64,000 nucleotides of DNA from Pseudomonas cavernicola (lineage in GTDB: Bacteria > Pseudomonadota > Gammaproteobacteria > Pseudomonadales > Pseudomonadaceae), in NCBI RefSeq assembly GCF_003596405.1, contig NZ_QYUR01000006.1, forward strand, positions 806,001 to 870,000, written 5' to 3'. Shown in pieces: positions 42,196 through 53,171 of the stretch (positions are counted from its first letter, which is position 1; the number at the start of each line of letters is the position of its first letter). The notes beneath the pieces are model-generated. The model had not been told where the DNA came from and made no database searches. It was given only the letters and a program-made list of their open reading frames with translations. Made by a program: the position numbers and the translations under genes.

Positions 42196-43130
42196 AAACC
42201 GCGCATTGGCAGGGAGACCTGCAGCAAATCCGGCACCTGCGACTGTTTCAAAACGTCGCCGCCAGTAGCCTTGCACTGCTACTCAAAGAGTTTTGCGCCT
42301 GCGAATTAGAGGCCGATGAAGTCCTGCTGTCACCGTTCAACCGCAATCAGCACCTCTATCTTCTGCTCGAAGGCCAGCTCAAGGTCTACCTCGGCTCGCT
42401 GGATAACCAGGCGGTCAGCACCCTAGAAGCGGGTGAGTGCGCCGGCGAGATCAGCTTTATCGACAACCACCCCCCCTGCGCCTATGTGGTCGCCGCCGTG
42501 CCGAGCCTGGTGCTGCGCCTGCACCGGGAATCCTTGATCACCCTGTTCACGCAATCGCCGCAACTGATGCAGAACCTGCTGGAGTTGCTCTGCGAGCGCG
42601 TGCGCCAAGGCAACCAAATCATCCTCGACAGTGAGCAAAACGCCAATATCGACGCCCTTACCGGCGCCTTTAACCGCCGCTGGTTGGAGCAGGTGTTTGA
42701 GCGCGAGAACACGCGCTGCGCCTTCAACAGCCAACCGATGTGCCTGTTGATGCTGGATGTCGACCATTTCAAAGCCTACAACGACCAGCATGGCCATCTG
42801 GCCGGCGACTATGCCTTGTGCCTGCTCGCGCATACCCTGCGCAACCAGTTACGGCCGAAGGACAGCCTGACCCGATATGGCGGCGAGGAATTCGTCATCC
42901 TGTTGCCGGAAATGACCGCAGAAGAAGGCCGCAGCATCGGTGAACGACTGCGTCAGAGCCTGGAGCAAGCCAGCTCCTTCTACTCCCCAGTCGGCGTATT
43001 GCCAGGTGTCACCATGTCCATCGGGCTGGCGCAAATGCGCGCCAGCGATAGCCTGCAAAGCCTGATCGCACGTGCCGACAGCGCGCTTTACCAAGCCAAG
43101 CAGCAAGGCCGCAACTGTCTCTGCGGCTAA
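42192..43130 (+). CDS. diguanylate cyclase with cyclic-nucleotide-binding-like domain
   Basis: 312 residues from the ATG at 42192; the frame is open further upstream (ATG at 42066 or 42105), but those starts look weaker. Residues about 10-130 form a cNMP-binding/CRP-like beta-roll (LYLLLEGQLKVYLGSLDNQ, GECAGEISFIDNHPPCAYVV). Residues about 145-312 form a GGDEF domain: DALTGAFNRRWLEQ, LMLDVDHFKAYNDQHGH, and RYGGEEF active site. The inhibitory I-site RPKD lies 5 residues before GGEEF. It makes c-di-GMP, the activator of Alg44 encoded 18 kb away, but no direct link is shown. The ligand of the sensor domain is unknown. Confidence 0.9.
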   Translation: MKTAHWQGDLQQIRHLRLFQNVAASSLALLLKEFCACELEADEVLLSPFNRNQHLYLLLEGQLKVYLGSLDNQAVSTLEAGECAGEISFIDNHPPCAYVVAAVPSLVLRLHRESLITLFTQSPQLMQNLLELLCERVRQGNQIILDSEQNANIDALTGAFNRRWLEQVFERENTRCAFNSQPMCLLMLDVDHFKAYNDQHGHLAGDYALCLLAHTLRNQLRPKDSLTRYGGEEFVILLPEMTAEEGRSIGERLRQSLEQASSFYSPVGVLPGVTMSIGLAQMRASDSLQSLIARADSALYQAKQQGRNCLCG

Positions 43131-43335
43131 AACCTGCGCTGGCAACGGCTGCGCCGCGCCGATGCTGCGGTGCGTGGTGCTTGCCATCCTCATGCACTGC
43201 AGCTCACTGCGGTGTCTGCGCTCCAGGCTTCTTGCCTTGACCCGGCTCGCTCGCTGCCAATCCCAGGTTTAATCACGGGAAAATGCCTGTATAGCTCTGC
43301 TAGAGTCGGCGCATAACAACAACAGGGACGCCCCC

Positions 43336-44499
43336 ATGCGCAAACTCCTGATTGCCCTCGTGCTCCTAACCATCCTTGGCCTTGGCGTGTTCTTCAGCCT
43401 GCCTAACCTGCTCGACCGCAAGCTCAATAGCGTTGCTACGCCTGCGCCGTACCCGGCCAGCGCCGATGCAAAACAGCTGCACAGCACCTTGTTTATCGCC
43501 GACTTGCATGACGACGCCTTGCTCTGGGAGCGCGATCTGCTCAAACGCGCGGATTACGGCCACTCGGACTTGCCGCGGATGCTTGAAGGTCGGGTTGCCC
43601 TGCAGGTGTTTTCCACCGTGACCAAGACCCCGCGCGGCCTGAATTATGAGAAAAATGCCAGCGACAGCGACAACATCACCCTCTTGGCCATGGCCCAGCG
43701 CTGGCCGCGCGCGACCTGGACCAGCCTCCTGGAGCGCGCCCTCTACCAAAGTCAGAAACTGCATCAGGCCGCTGCCGATAGCGCGGGCCGCCTGGTGGTG
43801 GTGAGAAATCGCGCCGAACTTGCCAGCTTTATCCAAGCCTGGAAAAAGGATCCTCAGCGCCTCGCGGCCATTCTCGCCACCGAAGGGCTGCACCCGTTGG
43901 AGGGCAAGCTTGCGAATATCGACCGCCTGTATGACGCGGATTTTCGCATCGCCGGGCTGACCCACTTCTTCGACAACGAAGTCGGCGGCTCCGCCCACGG
44001 TCTGGAAAAGAGCGGACTGACGCGCTTTGGCCGCCGCGTGATTGCGCGCCTGGAAGAGAAAGGCATGCTCATTGACCTGGCCCACGCCTCACGGCCACTG
44101 ATCGACGACGTGCTGGCCATCGCCACGCGCCCGGTACTGGTCTCCCATACCGGCGTCGAAGGCACCTGCCCAGGCACACGCAACCTCAGCGACGCGCACA
44201 TCCAGCGCATTGCCGCCACCGGCGGAGTGATCGGCATCGGCTACTGGGACGCCGCCGTGTGCGACACCTCGGTCGCCGCTATCGTCAAAGCGATTCGTTA
44301 CACGGCCGATAAAATCGGTGTCGAGCATGTGGCCCTGGGCTCTGACTTCAACGGCACCATCCATGCGCCCTTCGATACTACTGGCCTGCCCCAACTGACC
44401 GAAGGTCTGCTAAAGGCGGGCTTCAGCGCCACAGATATCGCCGCGATCATGGGTGGCAACGTGCAACGCCTGCTCCTGCAGAGCCTGCCGGATGCCTGA
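43336..44499 (+). CDS. membrane dipeptidase (peptidase M19)
   Basis: 387 residues. The N-terminal anchor or signal is MRKLLIALVLLTILGLGVFF. Zinc ligands are in FIADLHDDALLW, the bridging Glu in ILATEGLHPLEG, and later ligands in LIDLAHASRPLIDDVL and VLVSHTGVEGTC. ALGSDFNGTIHAP carries the last Asp. The M19 renal-dipeptidase family hydrolyses dipeptides, including D-amino-acid-containing ones in some members. It stands alone, and an inverted-repeat element follows directly at its stop. Confidence 0.92.
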   Translation: MRKLLIALVLLTILGLGVFFSLPNLLDRKLNSVATPAPYPASADAKQLHSTLFIADLHDDALLWERDLLKRADYGHSDLPRMLEGRVALQVFSTVTKTPRGLNYEKNASDSDNITLLAMAQRWPRATWTSLLERALYQSQKLHQAAADSAGRLVVVRNRAELASFIQAWKKDPQRLAAILATEGLHPLEGKLANIDRLYDADFRIAGLTHFFDNEVGGSAHGLEKSGLTRFGRRVIARLEEKGMLIDLAHASRPLIDDVLAIATRPVLVSHTGVEGTCPGTRNLSDAHIQRIAATGGVIGIGYWDAAVCDTSVAAIVKAIRYTADKIGVEHVALGSDFNGTIHAPFDTTGLPQLTEGLLKAGFSATDIAAIMGGNVQRLLLQSLPDA

Positions 44500-44684
44500 G
44501 AGACTGTTTTGAAATTGTCTGCGCATCGGTGATGCTGCGTTGTGCCTTGTGACCCACATGGATGTGGGGAATGCCGCTACCCGTAGGCGACCCCATGGAT
44601 GGGGGAGGTAGGAAAAATGCCGGGAGCATTTTCGAGAACGGGTGCGGCCCTGACCTTCGCTCGACGATTTCAACAACAGTCTCT
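44500..44684. mobile_element. MITE-like element after the dipeptidase gene
   Basis: The left end gagactgttttgaaattgtc and right end gacgatttcaacaacagtct are inverted repeats with few mismatches over about 21 bp. The interior has acccacatggatgtgggg and gaccccatggatgggggagg small palindromes. 185 bp, non-coding; it starts at the base following the dipeptidase stop codon. The remaining 132 bp to rhlB hold no gene. Confidence 0.7.
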
Positions 44685-44816
44685 AAGCAACGCTCAACAG
44701 CCCGCAGCGTCGGAGCCTGAAGGTTCTGGCGCGCATCCAGCCGCAACATTTCGCCACACCGGCTTCTTGCTTTACACTGGCAAGCGTTCATTCCTTAATC
44801 AATTGAAGAGATTCCC

Positions 44817-46286
44817 GTGCTCAAAGCACTTAAGAAAATGTTTGGCAAAGGCGAGGGCGAGCTGCCCGCGTCTGGCCCCGTTGCAACCTCTTCCGCTCCC
44901 ACTACCGCAGTCGATGGCGCCGCTCGCCAGCGTCAGCCTAAGCCTGCGCAAACCGCTCGCGAGCCACAAGCCGCCAAAGCCGACAGCCAAGCCCGCAGTG
45001 CCACGGCCAAGAGCGACGGCCCGAAAACCGAGAAGCCGCGGCGCGCACGCCCTGCGCAAGCGCCGGCCAGCACCTGGAAGCTGGAGGACTTCGCCGTCGA
45101 ACCGCAAGCCGGCAAGACCCGCTTCCATGACTTCAAGCTCTCGCCAGAGTTGATGCACGCCATCCACGACCTCGGCTTCCCTTATTGCACGCCGATCCAG
45201 GCCGGTGTTCTGGGCTTCACCCTGCAAGGCGAGGACGCCATCGGCCGGGCGCAGACTGGCACCGGAAAAACCGCGGCCTTCCTGATCTCGATCATCACCC
45301 AGCTGCAGCAAACCCCGCCGCCGAAAGAGCGCTACATGGGCGAACCGCGGGCACTGATCATCGCGCCAACCCGCGAACTGGTGGTGCAGATCGCCAAGGA
45401 CGCCGCCTTGCTGACCAAGTACACCGGTCTCAACGTGATGACCTTCGTCGGCGGCATGGACTTCGACAAGCAGCTCAAACAGTTGGAAGCCAAGCACTGC
45501 GATATCCTGGTCGCCACTCCCGGCCGCCTGCTGGACTTCAACCAGCGCGGCGAAGTGCATCTGGACATGGTCGAAGTGATGGTGCTGGACGAAGCCGACC
45601 GCATGCTCGACATGGGCTTTATCCCGCAGGTACGGCAGATCATCCGCCAGACTCCGCCCAAAGGTGAGCGCCAGACCCTGCTGTTCTCCGCGACCTTCAC
45701 CGAAGACGTGATGAACCTGGCGAAGCAGTGGACCACTAACCCGGCCATCGTCGAGATCGAACCGGAAAACGTCGCCAGCGAAACAGTCGAGCAGCACATC
45801 TACGCCGTCGCCGGCAGCGACAAATACAAGCTGCTGTACAACCTGATCTCCCAGAACGACTGGGAGCGGGTGATGGTCTTCGCCAACCGCAAGGACGAGG
45901 TACGGCGCATCGAGGAGCGCCTGGTCAAGGACGGCGTCAGCGCCGCGCAGATGTCCGGCGATGTGCCGCAGCACAAGCGGATCAAGACCCTGGAAGACTT
46001 CCGCACAGGCAAGATCCGCGTGATGGTCGCCACCGATGTCGCCGGCCGCGGCATTCACATCGACGGCATCAGCCACGTGATCAACTTCACCCTGCCGGAA
46101 GTGCCGGACGATTACGTGCACCGCATCGGCCGCACTGGCCGGGCCGGCGCCAGTGGCGTGTCGATCAGCTTTGCCGGCGAGGACGACTCGTACCAGCTGC
46201 CACTGATCGAAGCGTTGCTGGGGCGCAAAATCACCTGCGAAACCCCGCCGACCGAGCTGCTCAAGTCGGTGCCGCGCAAGCATTGA
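44817..46286 (+). CDS. rhlB: ATP-dependent RNA helicase RhlB (DEAD-box)
   Basis: 489 residues starting at GTG (44817, [16 protein letters not shown]), as in other Pseudomonas. A low-complexity Ala/Lys-rich N-terminus of about 85 residues precedes the helicase core. Q motif region [12 protein letters not shown], motif [12 protein letters not shown], motif [10 protein letters not shown], motif III LLFSATF and motif [17 protein letters not shown] are all intact. It unwinds RNA for the degradosome. A rho-independent terminator follows at 46302, so DUF2157 and dau are separate units. Confidence 0.96.
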   Translation: MLKALKKMFGKGEGELPASGPVATSSAPTTAVDGAARQRQPKPAQTAREPQAAKADSQARSATAKSDGPKTEKPRRARPAQAPASTWKLEDFAVEPQAGKTRFHDFKLSPELMHAIHDLGFPYCTPIQAGVLGFTLQGEDAIGRAQTGTGKTAAFLISIITQLQQTPPPKERYMGEPRALIIAPTRELVVQIAKDAALLTKYTGLNVMTFVGGMDFDKQLKQLEAKHCDILVATPGRLLDFNQRGEVHLDMVEVMVLDEADRMLDMGFIPQVRQIIRQTPPKGERQTLLFSATFTEDVMNLAKQWTTNPAIVEIEPENVASETVEQHIYAVAGSDKYKLLYNLISQNDWERVMVFANRKDEVRRIEERLVKDGVSAAQMSGDVPQHKRIKTLEDFRTGKIRVMVATDVAGRGIHIDGISHVINFTLPEVPDDYVHRIGRTGRAGASGVSISFAGEDDSYQLPLIEALLGRKITCETPPTELLKSVPRKH

Positions 46287-46301
46287 GTCTTGGTGAATAA
46301 A

Positions 46302-46330
46302 AAGGCGAAGCTTGGGCTTCGCCTTTTTTG
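46302..46330 (+). terminator. rho-independent terminator of rhlB
   Basis: aaggcgaagc-ttgg-gcttcgcctttttt, a 10-bp stem with a T-run, 15 bp after the stop. Confidence 0.9.
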
Positions 46331-46405
46331 TGCCCAGGCCCCCAGTATTCCGGTTGTGCCTAAGCCAGACTCAGGCAACGTCAAACGGGGAAACGGAGGC
46401 CTGTC

Positions 46406-47446
46406 ATGACCCGCAAACTCGACGCCCATGATCTCGCCCGCGCGGTCACCGCCGGCGTGCTGCAACCTGGCCAAGACCAGGCGCTACTGGCCTTCCTGCG
46501 CCAGCAGCCGGACAGCCGCGCCAGTTTTCAGCTGGCGCATATTGCTTACTACTTCGGGGCGCTGCTGATCATGGGCGCCCTGGGCTGGCTGCTCACCGAA
46601 GCCTGGATGCGGATCGGCGATGTCGCCCTCCTTACAATTGCCCTGATCTATATGAGCCTGTTCACCGCCTGCGCCATCAGCCTGTGGAATCGCGGCCAGC
46701 CGATTCCCGGTGGCCTGCTGGGGGCGGTGGCGGTCAGCCTGACGCCGCTGGCTGTGTTCGCGTTCGAGCGACTGACCGGGCTCTGGCCGTTGGACGATGG
46801 GCAAGGCGACTACCACAACTATTACCTTTACGTGCAAGGCGGCTGGCTGGCCATGGAAGCGGCCACCGTCATCGTCGGCCTGCTGATGCTGCGCCTGCTG
46901 CCCTTCCCCTTTATCGTGATGCCGATGGCGGTGGCGCTATGGTTTATGTCCATGGACCTGACCGAGCTGGCCTTTGGTAGCGCGTTCGACTGGGAGCAGC
47001 GGCGCTGGGTATCGCTGTGGTTCGGTCTGGCGCTGATCCTGACCAGCCTCTGGGTCGACGGCCGCACTCAGCAAGATTTTGCCTTCTGGGGTTATCTCGC
47101 AGGACTCGCGGCGTTCTGGGGCGGGCTGAGCCTGATGGACAGCCACAGCGAACTGGGCAAGGCGCTCTACTGCGCGATCAACCTCGGGCTGATGGGCCTG
47201 GCGGTGCTGTTGCGCCGCCCGCTGTTTATGGTGTTCGGCGCCCTCGGTGTAGCCGGTTATCTAGGCTATCTGGCTTATGAGGTGTTCGAGGATTCGCTGT
47301 TGTTCCCGATCATTCTCACCCTGATCGGCCTCGGCGTGATCGGTCTGGGCCAGGCCTACCAGAAACGCCGTGATGTCCTCACTGCCAGACTGCGCGCTCA
47401 ACTGCCGGAAAGCCTGTTAGCTTTTCTCCCAGCCCTGGGCCGCTAG
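46406..47446 (+). CDS. DUF2157 domain membrane protein
   Basis: 346 residues with about ten hydrophobic helices. The soluble N-terminus (about 1-45, LDAHDLARAVTAGVLQPGQD) followed by HIAYYFGALLIMGALGWLLT is the DUF2157 pattern. Function is unknown. Its position between rhlB and dauB is not where I remember a gene in P. aeruginosa (rhlB directly beside dauB there), so it may be a local insertion. Confidence 0.8.
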   Translation: MTRKLDAHDLARAVTAGVLQPGQDQALLAFLRQQPDSRASFQLAHIAYYFGALLIMGALGWLLTEAWMRIGDVALLTIALIYMSLFTACAISLWNRGQPIPGGLLGAVAVSLTPLAVFAFERLTGLWPLDDGQGDYHNYYLYVQGGWLAMEAATVIVGLLMLRLLPFPFIVMPMAVALWFMSMDLTELAFGSAFDWEQRRWVSLWFGLALILTSLWVDGRTQQDFAFWGYLAGLAAFWGGLSLMDSHSELGKALYCAINLGLMGLAVLLRRPLFMVFGALGVAGYLGYLAYEVFEDSLLFPIILTLIGLGVIGLGQAYQKRRDVLTARLRAQLPESLLAFLPALGR

Positions 47447-47562
47447 CGGCACCGACTCGTCGAGCAAACATGGCCTCGCTTTGCCCACCCGACAAGCCCC
47501 CAGCCATCGGGCCGGTGTGCCCTTGCCAGCGGTCGTCTCTGCTCTTGCTGAAAAATACTTAA

Positions 47563-47579
47563 AAGTCCAATATGGACAA
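47563..47579. promoter_or_regulatory. candidate DauR operator upstream of dauB
   Basis: gtcca-ata-tggac (47565-47577) flanked by aa on both sides, followed by attag. The same gtcca-N3-tggac core, with the following tatt/attag context, occurs at 51567-51585 before the binding-protein gene. It lies about 35 bp before the dauB ATG. Confidence 0.55.
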
Positions 47580-47611
47580 ATTAGTTTGTTTTTCAGCCCC
47601 GGAGCGGAACC

Positions 47612-49775
<2,164 letters not shown>

Positions 49776-49859
49776 CGCGCACAGCGCTTTGCGGCACACT
49801 CACAGCTTCCTCCGCACCTTATGCGCGTCCGCCACAGTAACCTGGAGCCCTAACCCCGC

Positions 49860-50495
49860 ATGAAGCCAGTGCACCGCCAAGACCCCGCCCTGGATAACTT
49901 CAGGGCGATTGCCGACGCCATCGCCACCTTGTTCTACCCGCATGCCGAGGTGGTGCTGCACGACTTGCGCAGCCAACGGGTGGACTACATCGCCAACAAT
50001 ATCTCCAAGCGCGAAATCGGCGACGACGCAGCGCTGGAGGATTTGCTCAGCAAAGAGGTCAGCGAGCGCAATATCGGCCCCTACGAGAAGCTCAACTGGG
50101 ACGGCCAGAAGATTCGCTCGGTCAGCAGTGTGCTGCGCGATGCCCAAGGCGCTCCGTTGGCAGTGCTCTGCATCAACCTCAATATCTCCCTGTTCGAGAG
50201 CGCCAAGGCCGCGCTGGATCTGTTCCTCTCAGCCAACAAGCTGATCCCGCAGCCGGACGCCCTGTTCCGTGACGACTGGCAGGAGCGGATCAATACCTTC
50301 CTGCACAACTGGCTACGCCAGCGCCAACTCGGCCTGAACCTGCTCACCCGCGAGCACAAGCGCGAACTGGTCGAAGCCCTGTACGGCGAAGGGGCATTCC
50401 GTGGCAAGAGTGCCGCCAACTACGTGGCGAATGTCCTGAATATGGGCCGTGCCACGGTCTACAAGCATTTGAAAGAGATCAAAGGCGAAGGTTGA
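49860..50495 (+). CDS. dauR: transcriptional regulator DauR (YheO-like PAS plus HTH)
   Basis: 211 residues. The N-terminal PAS-like YheO domain (about 10-115) includes FYPHAEVVLHDLRSQRVDYI and GQKIRSVSSVLRDAQGAPLA. The C-terminal HTH is in GKSAANYVANVLNMGRATVY then KHLKEI (about 185-207). The P. aeruginosa counterpart represses dauBAR and is relieved by D-arginine. The palindrome gtcca-N3-tggac before dauB and before the divergent binding protein is the best candidate for its site. Confidence 0.87.
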   Translation: MKPVHRQDPALDNFRAIADAIATLFYPHAEVVLHDLRSQRVDYIANNISKREIGDDAALEDLLSKEVSERNIGPYEKLNWDGQKIRSVSSVLRDAQGAPLAVLCINLNISLFESAKAALDLFLSANKLIPQPDALFRDDWQERINTFLHNWLRQRQLGLNLLTREHKRELVEALYGEGAFRGKSAANYVANVLNMGRATVYKHLKEIKGEG

Positions 50496-50527
50496 ACGAA
50501 GCGCTGTCGGCGCCAATCGCAAGACCT

Positions 50528-50583
50528 AAGGAGTCGCAAGGCGACTCCTTGTTGGGCATCGCTGCGCTCAGCGCCAACCTACC
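50528..50583. repeat. REP-like element, copy C
   Basis: ggagtcgc-aag-gcgactcc followed by ttgttgggcatcgctgcgct then cagcgccaacctac. Same layout as the elements at 26170 and 26385. Confidence 0.75.
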
Positions 50584-50603
50584 TGGCGGTACATTCCAGG
50601 GGC

Positions 50604-51380
50604 TTATTTGCCGTAAATATCGAAGTCGAAGTACTTGCTCTGGATCGCCTGATATTTACCATTGGCGCGGATCGCCTTGATCGCGTCATTCAGCTTGTTC
50701 AGCAGCGCGGTATCGCCTTTTCGCACAGCGATACCGGCACCCTCGCCGAAATAATGCGGATCGGTGAAATCCGGGCCGACGAAGGCGAAGCCCTTGCCAC
50801 TGTCGGTCTTCAGGAATCCCTCATTCAACGGGATGGCATCCGCCAACACACCGTCAAGACGCCCGGACAACAGATCCAGATAGATCTCGTTCTGCGTGCT
50901 GTAGCGCACCACCACTACGCCCTTGGGCTGCAGTACTTCGGTCGCGAAACGGTCGGTGGTGGTCGAACGTTGCACTGCGATGCGCTTGCCCTTGAGGCTC
51001 TGGAAGTCGGCATCGACTTCAGTGCCGGCCTTCATTGCCAGGCGCGCCGGGCTGTAGTAGTACTTGTTGGTGAAATCCACCGACTTGCGGCGCTCATCGG
51101 TGATGGTCATCGACGACAGAATCGCATCGACCTTGCGCACCTTGAGGGACGGAATCAAACCATCGAATTCCTGCTCGACCCACTGACACTTGACCTGCAT
51201 CTGCTCACACAGCGCATTGCCAATATCAGGATCAAAGCCCGCGATCTCCCCCGCCGGCGTCTTATAGGCGAACGGTGGATAGGCCGCCTCGATGCCCAAC
51301 CGCAAGGGTTTATCGGCAGCGAACAGGCTGCAAGCCATCAGGCTGAGGGCGATGCCGCCCAGTAGTGCGATTTTTCTCAT
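50604..51380 (-). CDS. periplasmic arginine/lysine/ornithine-type amino acid-binding protein
   Basis: 258 residues from the ATG at 51380. Signal peptide MRKIALLGGIALSLMACSLF then AADK. The SBP_bac_3 domain contains LRLGIEAAYPPFAYKTPAGE, FDPDIGNALCEQMQVKCQWV, DAILSSMTITDERRKSVDFT and LDLLSGRLDGVLADA. The paired Cys at CEQMQVKC is typical of ArgT/HisJ/AotJ. In P. aeruginosa a binding protein is next to dauR. Here no permease or ATPase is adjacent, so it must use another transporter. An upstream palindrome suggests coregulation with dauBAR. Confidence 0.87.
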   Translation of the reverse strand: MRKIALLGGIALSLMACSLFAADKPLRLGIEAAYPPFAYKTPAGEIAGFDPDIGNALCEQMQVKCQWVEQEFDGLIPSLKVRKVDAILSSMTITDERRKSVDFTNKYYYSPARLAMKAGTEVDADFQSLKGKRIAVQRSTTTDRFATEVLQPKGVVVVRYSTQNEIYLDLLSGRLDGVLADAIPLNEGFLKTDSGKGFAFVGPDFTDPHYFGEGAGIAVRKGDTALLNKLNDAIKAIRANGKYQAIQSKYFDFDIYGK

Positions 51381-51566
51381 GTTTGCGACTCCCGCTGTAC
51401 GTAGACGTATAGGACTACTCGCTGCAGGCACGGGCCTAGCAGTTAAGTTCGGTTTGGGTATTAAGTTGCAAGGCAGAAGAAAGGGCACCAGCAGTGGGCA
51501 GGCGCTCAAACAGATTGGCTGATGACTGATAGTGAGGGCTCATGGGGCGCCACCATATTGTACTTG

Positions 51567-51585
51567 TAAGTCCATACTGGACTTA
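51567..51585. promoter_or_regulatory. candidate DauR operator upstream of the binding-protein gene
   Basis: A perfect palindrome: taagtcca-tac-tggactta, with outer ttgtac / gtacat arms. It shares the gtcca-N3-tggac core and the downstream attag with the site before dauB. The rest of the 51381-51797 region has no gene. Confidence 0.6.
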
Positions 51586-51797
51586 TTAGTACATATCGTC
51601 AACAGTCCAAAGCCTTCCCGCAATCCGCCGCGGGACCGTGAGCAATAGCGCTAGACATTGAGGCGTGGTCAAGCGAGGTAGCGCCAGGACTGGCGCCGCT
51701 TGCCGTCACGCAGGAGCGGCGCTGCAAGGCGCCGAATTAAACATCGACAGAGCCAGCGGACAGCCGCCCTAGGAGGCCGCCGGATAAGGCTGCCGCC

Positions 51798-52253
51798 CTA
51801 ATCTTTCTGCCAACGCTCAGCAGCTTGCTGATCGCTGCACCGCCCCTCGACCCAGCGCGGGCCATCGGCGGTGTCTTCCTTCTTCCAGAACGGTGCGCGG
51901 GTTTTCAGGTAGTCCATGATAAAGGCGCAGGCGTCGAATGCCGCCTGGCGGTGAGCGCTGGCGGTGCCGACAAAGACAATCGGCTCGCCCGGCTCCAGCC
52001 GGCCGATGCGGTGCAGCACTTCAATCTTCAGCAACGGCCAACGCTGCTCGGCTTCACTGGCGATCTTGGCCAAGGCTTTTTCGGTCATGCCGGGGAAGTG
52101 TTCGAGGAACATCCCGGCCACCTCGCGCCCCTCGTTAAAGTCGCGCACATAACCGACAAAACTGACCACCGCGCCGACACCGACATGCGCCGCGTGCAGC
52201 GCATTCAGCTCAGTCCCGGGGTCGAAGGCGCTTTCCTGTACGCGAATACCCAT
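51798..52253 (-). CDS. moaE: molybdopterin synthase catalytic subunit MoaE
   Basis: 151 residues from the ATG at 52253. HHPGM-like HFPGMTEKALAKIASEAEQR and FVGTASAHRQAAFDACAFIM then DYLKTRAPFWKKE are the family signatures; the Lys of RAPFWKKE is the catalytic region. It pairs with MoaD thiocarboxylate to make molybdopterin. It lies 1 bp from moaD on the same strand (moaC-moaD-moaE). Confidence 0.95.
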   Translation of the reverse strand: MGIRVQESAFDPGTELNALHAAHVGVGAVVSFVGYVRDFNEGREVAGMFLEHFPGMTEKALAKIASEAEQRWPLLKIEVLHRIGRLEPGEPIVFVGTASAHRQAAFDACAFIMDYLKTRAPFWKKEDTADGPRWVEGRCSDQQAAERWQKD

Positions 52254-52254
52254 G

Positions 52255-52506
52255 CTAACCACCCGTGACCGTGGGGAAAAACGCCACCTCATCGCCATCC
52301 GCCAGAGGCTCATCGAGGCTGCACAGTTCCTGATTGCGCGCGCACATCAGGTTTTGCTCGGCCAACACCTCCCACACGCCACCGCGGGCCAGCAGGTGCT
52401 GACGCAGGGCGTCGAGGGTAGCGAACGTCTTGTCACCGCTCAGTTGCTCGGCGTCGATACCCAACGTCTCACGATAGCGGGCGAAATATTGCACGCGAAT
52501 CATCAT
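52255..52506 (-). CDS. moaD: molybdopterin synthase sulfur carrier subunit MoaD
   Basis: 83 residues with a ubiquitin-like fold. The end [10 protein letters not shown] supplies the C-terminal Gly-Gly that becomes thiocarboxylate. [20 protein letters not shown] is the first strand/helix. It overlaps moaC by 4 bp. Confidence 0.95.
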   Translation of the reverse strand: MMIRVQYFARYRETLGIDAEQLSGDKTFATLDALRQHLLARGGVWEVLAEQNLMCARNQELCSLDEPLADGDEVAFFPTVTGG

Positions 52507-52991
52507 TCGTCCCCGGCCTTAGGCTCTTCCACCTTGAAAGCGCCACTCTTGCCGCCGAGCTTTTCCAGCAGGCGCACGCTTTCGATGACCATGCCGCGAT
52601 CCACCGCTTTACACATGTCGTAAATAGTCAGTGCCGCGACGCTGGCCGCGGTCAGCGCCTCCATCTCTACCCCGGTCTGCCCGGCCAGCTTGCAACGAGC
52701 AAGGATTCGCACCGCATCCGTGCCCTCTGCCGCCAGTTCGACTTTGACGCTGGTCAGCATCAACGGGTGGCAGAGCGGAATCAGATCCGAGGTTTTCTTC
52801 GCGGCTTGAATGCCGGCGATGCGCGCCACGGCAAACACATCGCCTTTGGGATGACCACCGTCCTGGATCAATTGCAGGGTTTCCGGGCGCATGCGCACCA
52901 GGGCTTCGGCGACGGCTTCACGGGACGTAACCGCTTTTTCGGTAACGTCGACCATATTGGCGCGGCCTTGGGAGTCGAGATGAGTTAACAC
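52503..52991 (-). CDS. moaC: cyclic pyranopterin monophosphate synthase MoaC
   Basis: 162 residues when started at the GTG at 52991 ([20 protein letters not shown]), which has aggag 7 bases upstream. An earlier ATG-like start adds nine residues without support. Conserved [14 protein letters not shown] and [20 protein letters not shown] carry the active-site His, Glu and Asp residues. First step conversion of GTP product to cPMP. It leads moaC-moaD-moaE. Confidence 0.94.
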   Translation of the reverse strand: MLTHLDSQGRANMVDVTEKAVTSREAVAEALVRMRPETLQLIQDGGHPKGDVFAVARIAGIQAAKKTSDLIPLCHPLMLTSVKVELAAEGTDAVRILARCKLAGQTGVEMEALTAASVAALTIYDMCKAVDRGMVIESVRLLEKLGGKSGAFKVEEPKAGDE

Positions 52992-53126
52992 TGCCTTACT
53001 CCTGATGAGGAGTGGCAATTGTAAACCCGCGAGTCAGATTCCGGCACGCCTGAATAGCAACCTATCAGGGGCAATCAAAATCTTCAGACTTACTTCCATC
53101 ATTCCCGCGCAGGCGCGAACCCAATA

Positions 53127-53156
53127 AAAAGCCGAGCGGTACGCGACCGCTCGGCT
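53127..53156 (-). terminator. rho-independent terminator of the phoH-like gene
   Basis: The stem agccgagcggt-acgcg-accgctcggct has A-runs on the plus strand at 53125-53130, i.e. a T-run downstream on the minus strand. Confidence 0.85.
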
Positions 53157-53171
53157 GCTGGTGGAACTGAC

